Under the pieces are notes generated by a model. That model was not told the origin of the DNA. It ran no database searches and saw only the letters and a list, made by a program, of their open reading frames with translations. A program made the translations under genes and the position numbers. Positions 46,290 to 58,092 of a stretch of DNA of 64,000 bases are shown piece by piece. Source of the stretch: Maratus speciosus (Eukaryota; Arthropoda; Arachnida; Araneae; Salticidae). The stretch's first letter is position 1; the number at the start of each line of letters is the position of its first letter. The DNA lies in assembly GCA_963932465.1 (NCBI GenBank), contig OZ010789.1:597771968-597835967 (forward strand), read 5' to 3'.

Positions 46290-47495
46290 ATACAGTGGTA
46301 CTGTGCAGTGTTACTGATTAATTAATTCTGTAAAACTTAAATAATATATCTTTACTATCTCTAAACATGATTTAAGTATAAGAAATAGTGTACTTTATAA
46401 AAAAGAAACGCCTTAACATGTTTGGTTTTACTGTACTAAAACAATTGCCTGCCGAGACGAAAGGAAAGGTTGAAATAATTACTGCCACTTTGATTACATC
46501 AATAAATGTTTTTCTTTTAATGTTCTACATTTATCAGTAAAATAATAGGAATTAATAAAAATTCAAATTTGTTATCTGGAAGCTAAATTATAAGATCCAA
46601 AAATCCGCCTGTTTTTTTATGTATGGCTGGAAAAAAGGTTGTCAGTTTGTATTTTTTTCTTCTTTTTTTAAACAGGAATTTGCACATTTTGAAAATCTTA
46701 TTAAAATTTGTTTTAATTCTTTTATTGCTCACACAAAAAAAAATAAGTTAGAAGAATTATCATTTAGAAGAAGTTTTTTCCATTTATTTTGAGTGCGCAT
46801 TTGAAATACTTTATAATAAATCACTTTTTTTTTGGTGGGGGGGGGGGGTGTTAGAATATTTTAATGTATTTTCAACTGGTATATTCATCAGGATAATGTA
46901 CAATATATCAGCTATCTCAGATTTATATCATAGAAAATCAAAGAAGGCAGATGTTACACTAATTTGCATAATGAGAAATTATTATTATTATTATTATTAT
47001 TATTTATAAAAGAAAAAAAATAATATTAGCATTAATTGAAATTGAGATACGATGAATAACCCTATCTAAAAGTGTAACTAAAGTGTACTAAACGTTTAAT
47101 TGAGATTCGTTGTATAGTGAGATCTATCGCTATGCGTGCGTTTTATAAAATGTAAATTTATTTAAAAAATCGATTACTTCCAGTTTAATTTTGTAATTAA
47201 ATCATTACAAATTAATAAAATTTACAAGTTTATGTAACAGAAACTGTTTAGAAAAAAAGAATGCATTTAGAGGAAATGAAACATGCTTGTTATTACGAAG
47301 ATATAAATTCTTTTCAAATTTAGATAAAATTTAATAGCATATAAAGCAAATTATACTACATTAACAGTTTGCAAACATTATTCTAAGCAACACGGAACAC
47401 ACACCTGTATTCCTGAAAACTGCTATTTCGTTACATACTTTCAGATGTTGCCTGGGATTAACTTGACAATCGTTTTCGAAAGCTATTAATCAACT
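46290..47495. other. AT-rich region with (ATT)n and a G tract
   Basis: A G run lies at about 46837-46848 and (ATT)n at about 46978-47004. No genes are seen. Confidence 0.45.
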
Positions 47496-47503
47496 AGTTT
47501 TAA

Positions 47504-47703
47504 ACGCCCATCCACGCCTCATAAAAGACAGTGGACAGACGTTTCAATCATTCAGTGTCAGAAAGAAGGGGAAAGAACTAAATCCCTTAGCACTTTTCAA
47601 CTACAAAATCACATAACCCCTTCTACCTTTTTGAACAAGTTTTTTTTCTTATTCAAGGCCTTTTTAAGGTACACTTTTATAATCTAGTGAAACGCTCAAT
47701 GGG
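47504..47703. mobile_element. Probable piggyBac-like MITE, 200 bp
   Basis: TTAA flanks both ends (47500-47503, 47704-47707). The left end is ACGCCCATCCACGCC and the right end, reverse-complemented, is CCCATTGAGCGTTTC, which resembles the ends of the MITE at 63443 (CCCCTTGAGGGGC inverted). The length equals that of the other members. The ends pair only partly, so the call rests on size, flanks and end wording together. Confidence 0.5.
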
Positions 47704-47709
47704 TTAAAG

Positions 47710-48845
47710 AATAATATTTACGAATGACTTTATAAAAAAAAGTGTTCAATAACAAGATAAATGTAAAAAAATATGTCTTTTCATGAACATTCATAAAATA
47801 AAGAAAAAAAATTATGTTAGATAAAAAATGAGATTGAAGGTAAATGACAATATTCACATTCAATCACAAAGTAAAGATAAGGTAAAGCTCCTTACCTTTT
47901 AATTGTAGATAGTCCACTTCGAAGCAGGTAAGTTTCTTCAACATATCCAATGAGAAAAAGGTTGGTTAAATCCAAGATAAAACTGAAACATTCTGCGATG
48001 TTCCACCTATAAGAACTTGTGAATTTATTTTATAAAAGATTGTGTATCCTTTTGATGTGATAAATACTTCAGGAACATTGTGACAGTTCTGGTTTAAACT
48101 ATAACTTTTATATTTCTTAAAATACAAAATTGGAGCATACATTTTTTCTCCTTTCTTATTACATTGCAGAAACACACTGATGAAAAATATAACTTACAAA
48201 AAAAAAAAGATTATTGATAAATGATTAAAATAACAAATAAAAAAATCTTGATTATTAATATGAATAAATTACTTAAAGTCATAAATTATGTAAATAGTTC
48301 TTATATAAGTCATAATAGCAGTCATTTAATTTGAATGTTTATTTGTTTCTTATCCACATATCTCACAAACAGGAAGTAATCTTGTAAAGTAATAAACAAG
48401 TCTTTATTTATGATAGCTAAAGTGTTTTTGAATGACAGGAAAAAACAGTTTATCTTGATTAATGATGAGTTTATATAATTTTGAAAGAGATTAGTTTGTC
48501 TAACATGATTGATAATGTTTATCCAATTCTAAAAGAGATTAGTTTTTCTAACATTTTAAATGCACTTAATAGTAGTACATTGTATATGAAATGAAACATT
48601 GAATAGTTTGCCTGAAAATGTATTGCCAAATTTTGTTCTTCGCCAAGGAATTTTTCTCTATTTCGAAAAAGCGAATATATTAGAAAAGTACCGATAATTT
48701 ACTTTCTGCATCCGCCTATATAAAGCACATTAAATTCGGGCACTTAAGAGCTCATACAGTACAACGCCGTCTAGCAGTGGGTATGTTATTAATGACATTT
48801 AGATGAAGATGTAAAGGCGTACGTTTTCGGATATTGCACGGAGTT
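47710..48845. other. AT-rich spacer
   Basis: No gene or repeat structure is visible. The 69-codon minus-strand frame at 47966-48175 matches nothing I know. Confidence 0.45.
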
Positions 48846-48853
48846 TTAATTAA

Positions 48854-49047
48854 CCCTTTCCGGGGAGGAGTAATTCCGTAAATAAACTGATGAAATAATG
48901 AACTGACACCAGAATTTATAAGCGAAGTTATTAGAATATACCAACTTGCTTATTTTCAAGTACGTTATAAAAGAAAATTTTTAAATAAATATTCTGGGTG
49001 CCAGTAGAATAAAAATTACGTGTCCTATAATACCGCCCGCGAAAGGG
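48854..49047. mobile_element. piggyBac-like MITE, 194 bp
   Basis: TTAA lies at 48850-48853 and 49048-49051. The left end is CCCTTTCCGGGGAGG and the right end inverted is CCCTTTCGCGGGCGG, so the outer 15 bases pair with three or four mismatches. The interior is AT-rich and non-coding. TTAA duplication with CCC ends is the mark of piggyBac-type transposition. Confidence 0.85.
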
Positions 49048-49051
49048 TTAA

Positions 49052-50145
49052 ATTGCGGTGAGCTCGCTATGGAACATAAATGGTTTTCAGTGGGAATTTC
49101 GCCGAATTCGCCAGCTATCACCAAATTGGCTTCATTTATGGCAACTTATTTTTGCCTCCAAATATGGGGAAACACCGCCAAGTTTGGAAATATTTCGCCA
49201 AGTTGGTCGAAATTTGGCGTAATTGTGGTAACCCTGATATTAGTAATTTCAACAATTATTCATAGTTGAAGGCTGACTCTGATTTCTAAAGAGGAAATCA
49301 ACCACCGCCCCCTCTCTGTTAAACACCTTAGAGATCGGATTAAAAAAAAAAAAAAATCAATGTCCAATTCATGTATTGTCCTCGGGAACAGACATATAGT
49401 CTAAATTTCAAAGCTCTATGTAGCAGGAAGTGGGTGAAAACAGAGTCAAAAGATTGACTGCCACATATAAACATAATTGTAAGTTAAAAGAAAGCATGTA
49501 AGAACACATGTGTACGTAGTGTCATAAAAGACAAGTGCACTTTATTTCGAATGTTGCTCTAATTTACGTTTAAATTATAAAAATATGTTTTCTCTTAATG
49601 TCGTCATTTAAACGCTTCATTCGTGTTTTTTTAGTATTAGCAATTATATTAAGTGTATTATTCTTTAAAGTGTTTTACCGTCACTTACAAATCTTTTATT
49701 TAAAATTCAGCACAAAAATTAAGTACATATGATGTTTTGATGTTTATCAAACACAAATGCTACCATATGAGATATTTTAATGTTAAGAATAAACTGAAGA
49801 TAGAAAATGAAGCATAAGATAAGAATATAACAATACATAATTCTTGAGTGAAAATTTAATTATGTAGTTCTGTGTGACTTCTCTGTGATTCATGTGTTTA
49901 TTCATACTCTTTAACGCCTTGCGCTCTACGCTATATGTCGCTATCTACCAGTGTTGTCGCATCTGGCAGGTTTTTTTCTTTTAGAAATTTTGAATTCAGA
50001 CCGGAAAAATTTAATTGGTAATTTCTTTTCACTTTATATATGGGGGGGGGGGGGGAAACAATCATCATGTGAAGCAAACATAAGACTTAAAACTTTATGG
50101 TGGGAATTCAGAATGTCTAATTAAAAAGTCAGCCAGATATCATGA
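49052..50145. other. Spacer with a TTTGGCG-rich patch
   Basis: At 49090-49230 the words TTCGCC, GGCG and AATTTGGCG recur at irregular steps (ATTTCGCCGAATTCGCCAGC, AACACCGCCAAGTTTGG, ATTTCGCCAAGTTGG), resembling the ends of the element at 28455. Two overlapping open frames there come from this wording. A G run lies at about 50042-50055. No genes are seen. Confidence 0.45.
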
Positions 50146-50149
50146 CGTA

Positions 50150-50920
50150 CGCTGCATACGTCATTGTCGGAAATCACCAAAATGGCATGACGTACGCTGT
50201 GCACTTCATAGAATGCAAGAAAAATTCCGGATAACAATCATATAAAAAAAGAATTAAACCCATACTTCTGCGATTTTAGAAATGTTCCCCTCAGGAGGTA
50301 AAAGAGAGGAGGGGGGGGGGGGGATGTCAAAAATTTTAGAACTTTTGATTTTATCCCATCTGCAGTTTTGCATATTAGCATGAAATTCAAGATAACAAAC
50401 CCATTAAATTAATTAAATACGTATTTCTGCGATTATAGGTATCCCCCCCCCCCCTCCTCTTTTAAGGTGGTTTAATGGGGGTCGAAAATATTAGGACGTT
50501 TTTCCATATCTCAACAGCAGTTCTAGGTTAACAAATCTACTAAATAAGTATCTAAACACGTATTTTAGCGATTTTAGATCCCCCTCCCTAATTTTGTTAA
50601 AGGTGGGTAGAAAATTTTAGTACATTTGGCCATATCTCAGCAGCCGTTTTAGGTAGGAGCATGAAATTCAAGATAACAAATCTACTAAATAAGTAATTAA
50701 ACACGTATTTTAGCGATTTTAGATTCCCACCCCCTCCCTAATTTTGTTAAAGGTGGGTCGAAAATGTTAGTACATTTGGTACATTTGGTTAGTACACAAT
50801 GTTAGTACATACAAATGTTAGTACATGTCTCAGCAGCCGTTTTAGGTAGAAGCGTGAAACTCAAGATAACAAACCTTAGTAAATAAATATTTGAACACGT
50901 ATTTCAGAGATGTTGTGTAT
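50150..50920. repeat. Tandem repeat, 140-155 bp unit, about 4-5 units, with C or G tracts
   Basis: ACACGTATTTTAGCGATTTT or a variant recurs at about 50263, 50419, 50557, 50702 and 50896. Each unit also has CATATCTCAGCAGCCGTTTT, AAATTCAAGATAACAAA and a CCCCCTCCC or GGGGGG tract before GGTCGAAAAT. In the last full unit the word TTAGTACATTTGG has expanded locally (50768-50828). Confidence 0.88.
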
Positions 50921-50929
50921 TTCAGAGAT

Positions 50930-52105
50930 GAGCTGTATTTTTTTCTTAAACATTTGCAGAGTATTACTCTAGTTGGAGCCGTAGTATTTATTTGTTGGAA
51001 AACATTTGTTAATGCCTCATCAATGGAATTACTGGAATATTTCTTCATGTTCAACATTTATTTCGATGATCTTAATTTAGGTCTACCTGGTCTAACTATT
51101 TATGCCATATTTATAACACTACTTCAAGTACGTAAACTGTTAAATGTGTGCCACAAACCAAAACAAAAAATTCAAACTTTGATCGGAAATTTCCAGTAAT
51201 ATATTCGAAAAAAATCATTACACAATTGTGATAGTGGTAGAGTTCTTTTAAACTAAAATATTTAAAAAACCCTGCTGATATAATTAGATATCAAAGACAC
51301 TGAAAAACAAATTTCTGAAATACTAGAAAACAGCATTCCATGAAAAAAAATATTTATATAAATATAGATAATACAATACATATTACAATTTTAACACTTA
51401 AAACACACGCGTTAATTTTATATAAATTGGCGTCATCCGCATCCTCCAACGAATTCCTCATATACGACACTTTATTTGCTGAGAGAAAGAAATAGCATAT
51501 CGGGGGCTAATTAAATGTTTTTTCTTGTTACACTCGTGTAGTGTTCAACTTAGATGTAACGAGAAGTTCAGCACAAAAATGAAAATTCAAGAGCATATCT
51601 ATAGTACCCGACCTTCAATTTTATTGAATTAAAAAATTAAAAAAATTAATTTTTCTCTCTTTTGATACTCTAATTTGTATTTAAATTATATGTGTATAGT
51701 GACAAAATTTTGCAAAATTAACATTAGCATAACTTTCCTTAAGAATTTTAAATAGTTCCTAGACAGAATATTTCTGAGTAAGGATACAACTGAAGAGAAT
51801 ATTTAAATCTTGACTTCATGTCATATTTCCATTTTGAAATGTTCATATCATCATAACTTTTCTAAGTAATACGCTGAAAACTTTTCACGAAGTTTTGAGT
51901 TTTAGAATGTGTGTATTACTTTATTGAATTTAAATCTCGAACTGTCATATACACGTAAGGTAGAACAAATTGCAAAACTGGAAAAGAAACATTAAATGGC
52001 ATGTTAAGTTTTTAAGTTAAATGACAAGTTTTATACGAAAATAACAAAAATATGCATCGACGTCGATTTTCCTTTTAAAATAGTAAAAACTAACATTAAA
52101 CAAGA
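50930..52105. other. AT-rich spacer
   Basis: The 102-codon plus-strand frame at 50891-51199 begins inside the tandem repeat and continues into unique sequence (LVGAVVFICWKTF, LPGLTIYAIFITLLQ). Its hydrophobic stretches follow from AT-rich codons and I find no family for it. Nothing else is seen. Confidence 0.4.
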
Positions 52106-52111
52106 AATATA

Positions 52112-53320
52112 CACTCTCAGAAATAAAACTCTCACTTTTGACGATTCAGAAATACTTGAGCTGTATTTCGTCGTTTTCGATTATCATTTCCTATCAACAT
52201 CACGTGACTTTTAACGAAAGGTAAACTCTCAAATATTTGACGAAAGTTTTTCTTCAATTATGGTCAGACTGAATGCATTTTAAGGATACAGTTGCGTCAA
52301 ATCCTGCGATTTTAGCAAGCAGATATTTGCTGGTTTATATTTATTATAAGTATTATATTTATTAGTCCTGTAATAATTTATTTTAAAACAGCACATTTTA
52401 GTGCCTTTCAGAAAATACTGAAATGTAGGTAGGTATTGTTTCTTCATTAGTTATTTTTTTAGCTGTTAAAATTTTTAGGAATGCTTATTATTATTTATTT
52501 ATTTATTTATTTATATGTTTTTCGTTGTGTTTTAATTCGAAAAGAATAAATTTCCTGCGTTCTTCAAAAACCATTCAAAAAGAAAATTTGGTCAATAAAA
52601 TTTCAAACTTCCTGGATATCTTTTTTTAAACTTTATTTAAGAAATATATTCTGTTTTCAATCAAATTAAAAATAAACATAATTGATTCCTCTCCCCTTTA
52701 TAAACAGTAGAGTGTTAAAATCTTATCCCTCTACTCAAAGTGATAAAATCTCAAAATATGCACTTCACAATTCGTTATTTGTGAGCAAAAAATTAACCAG
52801 ACCATATTCTAACCATTCATTGAGCAGAGAAAATTTCACTAATAAATTATTTAATCAAGAAATATTATAATTATTCATTGACCATGAGAAAACCATAATA
52901 ATAAATTAGCCTCACTAAAAACTTTCAGAAATTATAGCAGCACCGATAAAATTACAATCTACCTTATAAAAACATAAACACGCAGCAGAATTCCTTACGT
53001 CAATCTAAAAGCAAATCTTTACTAGTCTCCAATAGCCAGGTTGGAAGAGCAACGGCCTCCCACGTCAAAGGCCGCGGGTTCGAATCACCCCGAGGGAAAC
53101 GATAAATGATTTTTTTTTTCCCTCCTGTCAATAAGCAGCTTCCAAACTGTTCGATAAAAGACGCCACCAGCCAACTTTTGACGAAATTTATATCGTCAAG
53201 CAAGAGAAGAAAGTAACTTCATCAATTTGACGAAATATTTGCTCGGAGCATTTCCCAGGAAACTGTTCCGTCAAAAACAAAGAAAATTTCGTGAAATCTG
53301 AGTATTCATTTCTGAGTGTG
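52112..53320. mobile_element. TIR element, about 1.2 kb, with GACGAAA subterminal motifs and a tRNA-like insert
   Basis: The left end CACTCTCAGAAATAAAACTC pairs with the right end, inverted CACACTCAGAAATGAATACT; TA flanks both. The word GACGAAA or its complement TTTCGTC occurs several times inside each end (about 52169, 52240, 53180, 53231). No transposase is present. The tRNA-like block near the right end at 53015-53105 was probably inserted later or captured. Confidence 0.65.
53015..53105 (+). repeat. tRNA-like head of a SINE or tRNA pseudogene
   Basis: An A-box-like TAGCCAGGTTGGAAGAGC and a B-box GGTTCGAATC are separated by a CGGCCT...AGGCCG stem with a 10-base loop. A true anticodon loop has 7 bases, and the T stem (GCGGG with CACCC) pairs poorly, so this is not a working tRNA gene. 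The polymerase III promoter boxes are good, as in tRNA-derived SINEs. A T run follows at 53110-53118. Confidence 0.6.
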
Positions 53321-53465
53321 TATTTCAAAAGAAATTTTCATGATATGGAAAGATAGTTTTGTTAAAAACATAATGTTGATTACATCTACAATTCATTGTT
53401 ATGAGGTTTTTTAATGTATTTGTAGTGGTATTTATTTTCAATCAATGAATGACATTAATTATATA

Positions 53466-53717
53466 CAGTGTTGAATTCAGGCTCTTTACACCGGGAGGGA
53501 TTTCTGTTGTTCCAGGTGGGGGGGGGGTTACTTTTTGTCCATTAAAAACTCAAAATCTCAAATCTTCCAGGGGGACCTCTCATTGCTGCGGAGGGGGGGG
53601 GGGGTTACTTTTTGACCATTAAAAACTCAAAATCTCAAAGCTTCCAGGGGGACCTCTCATTGCTGCGGTGGGGGGGGGGGATGTCCCCACCCGGACCATC
53701 ACCTGAATTCTACATTG
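53466..53717. mobile_element. hAT-like MITE, 252 bp, with a 77-bp tandem duplication
   Basis: The ends CAGTGTTGAATTCAGG and, inverted, CAATGTAGAATTCAGG are flanked by ATTATATA (53458-53465) and ATTACATA (53718-53725), 7 of 8 identical. Inside, a 77-bp unit (GTTACTTTTTG.CCATTAAAA, CTTCCAGGGGGACCTCTC, ATTGCTGCGG plus a G run) is present twice in nearly identical form. Confidence 0.8.
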
Positions 53718-53725
53718 ATTACATA

Positions 53726-54400
53726 TGGGAAACAATTTCTCGATGTGAAAAAAAATATGTGCTAATTTAAAAATTAAAAAAGCTGTAATCTATATCTTGT
53801 AATATAGAGAGAAAATTAGATATACTTGTACATATTAGAGTTTTCACATTTATTTTTAAGAAGATTTTTTGTTAAGAACACAAAATAGAACTACATTATA
53901 AGTCTTTTTACACTGTAATTTTGTTTTAGATTTTCATTTGTCTATATTAACTTCCTACGCTATTGGTAAATAAATTTAATAAATATTTTTACTGCGACTT
54001 AAAAGACTAAAAGATAAAATCGTTCCGTTGTATAATACGCACCTGAACTTTCACAATACATTTTACTATTTTTGAGGGTTTTTTCGCCGTATAATGCCCA
54101 CCTCCTTCTTTGCAAAGAAATTTCATGCGGTTTGTAACTAAAGATTAAAGGACATTAAAAAAGCGCAAACTTAATCTTTTCCAAGTAATCCGATACTAAG
54201 CATTATTAAGCTCATAAGGTATGGAATTTAAAAAAAAAACAAATAGTATGTTCTTTGCTGTCAAAATTTAAATTTTTATGATCGCATGTTTTTCTTAATT
54301 TTTAATCATTAAATTTTAAAAGCAGCACATAACGCGAGCCTATAAATTTCGGTATATTTTTTTGTAACAAAAGAGATTTTATACCAATGTTTTTTGGCTG
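53726..54400. other. AT-rich spacer
   Basis: No genes or repeats are recognised. Confidence 0.45.
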
Positions 54401-54404
54401 CTGC

Positions 54405-54443
54405 GACATGTTTCACATGTTGAAAATTCCAATTTCTCATCAG
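54405..54443 (-). ncRNA. Weak hammerhead-like core
   Basis: On the minus strand, CUGAUGA is followed after 22 bases by GAAACAUGUC, the same string that ends the motif in the Penelope-like tails at 2742 and 4038. Stem II and stem I do not form convincingly. It may be the remnant of another Penelope-like tail. Confidence 0.28.
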
Positions 54444-54536
54444 TTGTAATTTAACATATTTTTTAAATTCAATTTTACCTTATCAAAAATGCTAGTCAGT
54501 ATTTAATAGCATAATATGCATAAATATACAGATATA

Positions 54537-56090
54537 CACTATATTGCCATTAATGACCGGCAACTTTCAATTTTAGACATTTTGTCGAATATTTAGAAAT
54601 ATACTTGACAGATTCTTCTAGAATTTCAGGATCGAAAAGAACAGGTATGACCTCATATTTAGCAATGTCAATTTGATAAAGGAGGCAATTAGGGGCCAAC
54701 AAAACGTCAAAGAAAAAAATAACACTTGGGATCACACTGTAAAATAAAATGCACGAAATGATCTATCGCTAACGAATGTAAATAAACAGACATTGTGCAA
54801 TATTTGTATTCTTTTGTGCAAGAATAGCATGTATATTAAGAGCGATATAGCGGTTTATTTAAAAAAATTAAAAAATTCTCGCATGTTTTTTGCTTATAAC
54901 ATGCAGGGTTTTCAACCAAATTTAATGCCGGTTTCAGAGAAATTGACAAACTATAGTAGAAACAATAAAGTGCAATAGTAATATAAATATATTAAGTATT
55001 TTAAGAAATATATGCAGTTGTATGAAATAATTTTTATTTGCGCATGCGTGAACGATAACAAGGATCATTTTACATAATTTAATAGTCAACTCTATGGAGC
55101 AACTTATTAAAAAAAATCTATTCAAATATCGTAAAAATTCAGAAAGATATCGGAGTTAGAGTGAGCAAACTTTTAGTTGTTCTCTAAAAGCAGCTGAATG
55201 ATAAAGGGTTTTCCACAAATTCTCATTTATAATTGTTAATTTTTTTTTTCATTTTTTATTGATGCTTTAGTTTTTCTTGGGTACACCAGAACGAGCCTAT
55301 ACCATGATCAAACGAAGTATCAAAATCGTAGCATTTTTTTTTTTCAAATCTACTCGCTGATACTCATTAAATACTAACTTTTTTCTGAAAGTCACTTAAT
55401 AAAAAATGACAATTTGTGTCAAATCCTTTATCATTCAGCTGTTTTTAGAGGACAACTAAAACTTCCTCACTTTAATGCCGATATCTTTCTGAATTTTTAC
55501 AATATTTGACTAGATTTTTTTTAATAAGTTGCTCCATAGAGTTGACTATTAAATTATGTAAAATTATCCTTGTTATCGTTCGCGCATGTGCAGATAAAAA
55601 TTATTTCGTACAACTGCTTATATTTCCTAAAATATTTAATATATTTATATTCCAATTGCAGTATATTGTTTCTACTATATTTTGCCAATTTTTCTGAAAC
55701 CAGCATGAATTTGGTTGAAAACCCGGCGTGTTATAAGCAAAAAAACATGCAAGAATTTTTTAATTTTTTTAAATAAATCGCTATATTTTTCTTAATATAC
55801 GTGCTATTCTTACACAAAAGAATACACATATTGCACAATGACTGTTTATTTATATTCGGTAGCGGTAGATCATTTCTTGCATTTTATTTTACAGGGTGGT
55901 AAAGTATTTTTTTCTTTGATTTTTTGTTGACCCTCTAATTGCCCCCCTTAACAAATCGACATTGCTAAATATGAGGTCATACCTGTTCTTTTCAATCCTG
56001 AAATTCCAGAAGAATCTGTCAAGTGTATTTCTAAATATTCGACAAAATGTCTAAAATTGAAAGTTGCCGGTCATTAATGGCAATATAGTG
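54537..56090. mobile_element. Long inverted-repeat element, 1,554 bp, arms about 690 bp
   Basis: The ends CACTATATTGCCATTAATGA and its inverse are flanked by TA (54535-54536, 56091-56092). The arms stay alignable almost to the centre: GACCTCATATTTAGCAATGT (54650) with its inverse at 55959-55978, and CAGCTGAATGATAAAGG (55191) with its inverse at 55425-55441. The loop is about 55225-55415. The two open frames at 54934-55125 (minus) and 55506-55697 (plus) are near-identical because they lie in the two arms (TRFFLISCSIELTIKLCK and its partner). They are not known proteins and are interrupted at both sides. Confidence 0.88.
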
Positions 56091-56374
56091 TATTTTAATA
56101 TGAAACGCAATGCAATATTTCGACTTAAACTGAACGAAAAAATATTTTTTAATAAATGATTCGAATTATAAAGTTAAAGAAAATTACTTTATTGAATATT
56201 TGAAACTTTACTTTATTGAATATTTGAAAACAAATTATTACAAAAGTCAAGTTCCTTTAGTAGTTGATAACCCGCTGCTATTATTTTGTAAACTATGATG
56301 CAGTTTTTAATAAGCCTCAAGAAATGGGTTCCTACTACAAAGAGGGCAATAAAAACATTACATTTAAAACATTA

Positions 56375-56487
56375 TAGGATACCATAAAATATTAACAAAT
56401 AAATTACTGAAAATTTATTAGCAAATAACGCAACCCACCTATTTCAAGTTCTTAAATTCTAGATAGATTTACTGTAAACTTAATATA
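56375..56487 (+). repeat. Direct duplication, copy 1, interrupted by a MITE
   Basis: AAAACATTATAGGATACCAT to AACTTAATATA matches 58093-58207 at most positions (CCCACCTATTTCAAGTTCTT and TAAATTCTAGAT are identical blocks). Similarity resumes after the MITE at 57290 (ACAATTTTT...CAATTGA compared with ACAAATTTTTAATCAATTAG). Confidence 0.82.
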
Positions 56488-57287
56488 GGGTAATGTGCCC
56501 ATATTTCGCCCCTTAACTTCTCTGCTTTTTCGAAAGTGGCGCCACGTATGACGCAAGGCACAGAGACGGGAGGTAAAAGGGGTCAGTATTAAAATTTTCG
56601 CTCACCAAGATGCATACATACATTAAAGACGCCGAATTTCCCATTTTTAGAAGACCTGAGTTCTTATTGCGTCGTTTGTAGTACGTTATTTACTGAATTG
56701 TAAGCATTTATTTCTTATTTATTGCCAAGTATTTTACGTAGGTTAGGTAATTTGCTGACAATAGCTTACAGTAAGTCTTAGGACGCTCAGTTCATCGTAC
56801 GGCAACTGAAGCTCTGCCGTATTGGGAAGTAGCGCGGTCTCAATTTCGTCCCCCTTGCAGTTCTTATATTCGTCCCGGGCACGAAATTATGGAATCCTTT
56901 TTTATGAATTTTTTTTCAATTTTTTTCCTTATGTTTGGATGGCTAATTTTTCGTTATGTTATTCCTCCACTGATAATTATACATTTCTTTGTGCCTTACT
57001 TTACTCTAAATTAAATTACTTACTCATTTAGGAATAAATTTTGATTTAGTTATAAGTTAAGCAACGGCGTATTGGATTTATTAGAGGGACGAAATTGGGA
57101 CCATTTTTTTTTTCTTCTGCAGTTTTTCGATACTTTCGAAAAAAAAAAAAAGTACGATATTTGCCTATGTTTCTATGTGCGTGGGTAGTTAGTCTATGTA
57201 AAATCCAAATTTGGTACGTTTTCACTTAAAATTATAACTTTTATGGCCTAAAAGTGATTGCGGGAACGAAATATGGTCAATTTATCC
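56488..57287. mobile_element. TA-flanked MITE, 800 bp
   Basis: The left end GGGTAATGTGCCCATATTTC pairs with the right end, inverted GGATAAATTGACCATATTTC; both are followed inward by GCCCC or GTTCCCG. TA lies at 56486-56487 and 57288-57289. Further internal words (ATTTCGTCCC, GGGACGAAATTGGG) repeat the end motif. The open frame at 56822-57031 is AT-driven. The intact site is preserved at 58200-58215. Confidence 0.85.
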
Positions 57288-57299
57288 TAAACAATTTTT

Positions 57300-58090
57300 T
57301 TTTTCAATTGACACATTGAGATATGCTGCATTTTGTTTAAACACAAAAAGAACAAAATATTATTGTCTAGGATGAAAATAGATGTCTAGGACAAAATATT
57401 ATTGTCTAGGATATATTATACTTTAGGATTTACCAATTCCTGAAGAACAGACGATTATTTAACGGAACCATTATGACTCATCGTATTCGTTGTGCTGCTA
57501 CACGATATTTAAATCTTTAGTACAAAATAAGCCCATTGAATGAATTAAATGGTGATACTGTATATCGGCGATAATTTCTTTTATTAATTATTAATATGAA
57601 AACTCATTTTACTATACATTATCGCATTTAAGTAAATGAAGTTAAACTCCTGTTCTTTTCCTGAGAAATTTATTATTCTCATTTTAAATCAAAGCATTTG
57701 GATGTTTAAAGATATTCTTAAAACTAAATCAGCCTACGTAACTAAGTAAAATCAATTTAGAGTAGTAAGAGTTATTCTGAGGAATGTAATTATGCTTTAT
57801 TTAAATAATCTGTATAGTTTATTGCTTCACCAGCTTACAAAAGCATAATATATTATCATTAGGATAATTTTATTCTTTAATATCGAAGTTTATATTTAAT
57901 AAAGTAATGAATAGCACAATAAATAAGTTTTATTCTATAAGAGTAAAATATCAGTGATTGCTATTAAAAGACATGTGCAAGGTATATAGACAAAATATAG
58001 AACCAAAATTTTTTAAAAGAATGTTAAAAAGAATTTAACAAAAAATAAATGAAAGTTTAAATAAATTAAAAAAATTTGGCCTTACACACA
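57300..58090. other. AT-rich spacer between the duplicated blocks
   Basis: A small local repeat ACAAAATATTATTGTCTAGG occurs twice at 57352-57408. There are no genes. Confidence 0.45.
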
Positions 58091-58092
58091 AA

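Noticed and set aside
46855..46900. CUGAUGA followed by GAAA on the minus strand near 46885
   Set aside because: Only 11 bases lie between the two cores, stem II cannot form, and there is no stem I or inverted partner.
51000..51199. Hydrophobic plus-strand frame as a membrane protein
   Set aside because: It begins inside a tandem repeat, and its hydrophobicity follows from AT-rich codons; no family motif or gene context.
53000..53203. Minus-strand frame containing RGDSNPRPLTWEAVALPTW
   Set aside because: This wording is the well-known spurious translation of the reverse strand of a tRNA-like sequence; it lies over the tRNA-like block at 53015-53105.
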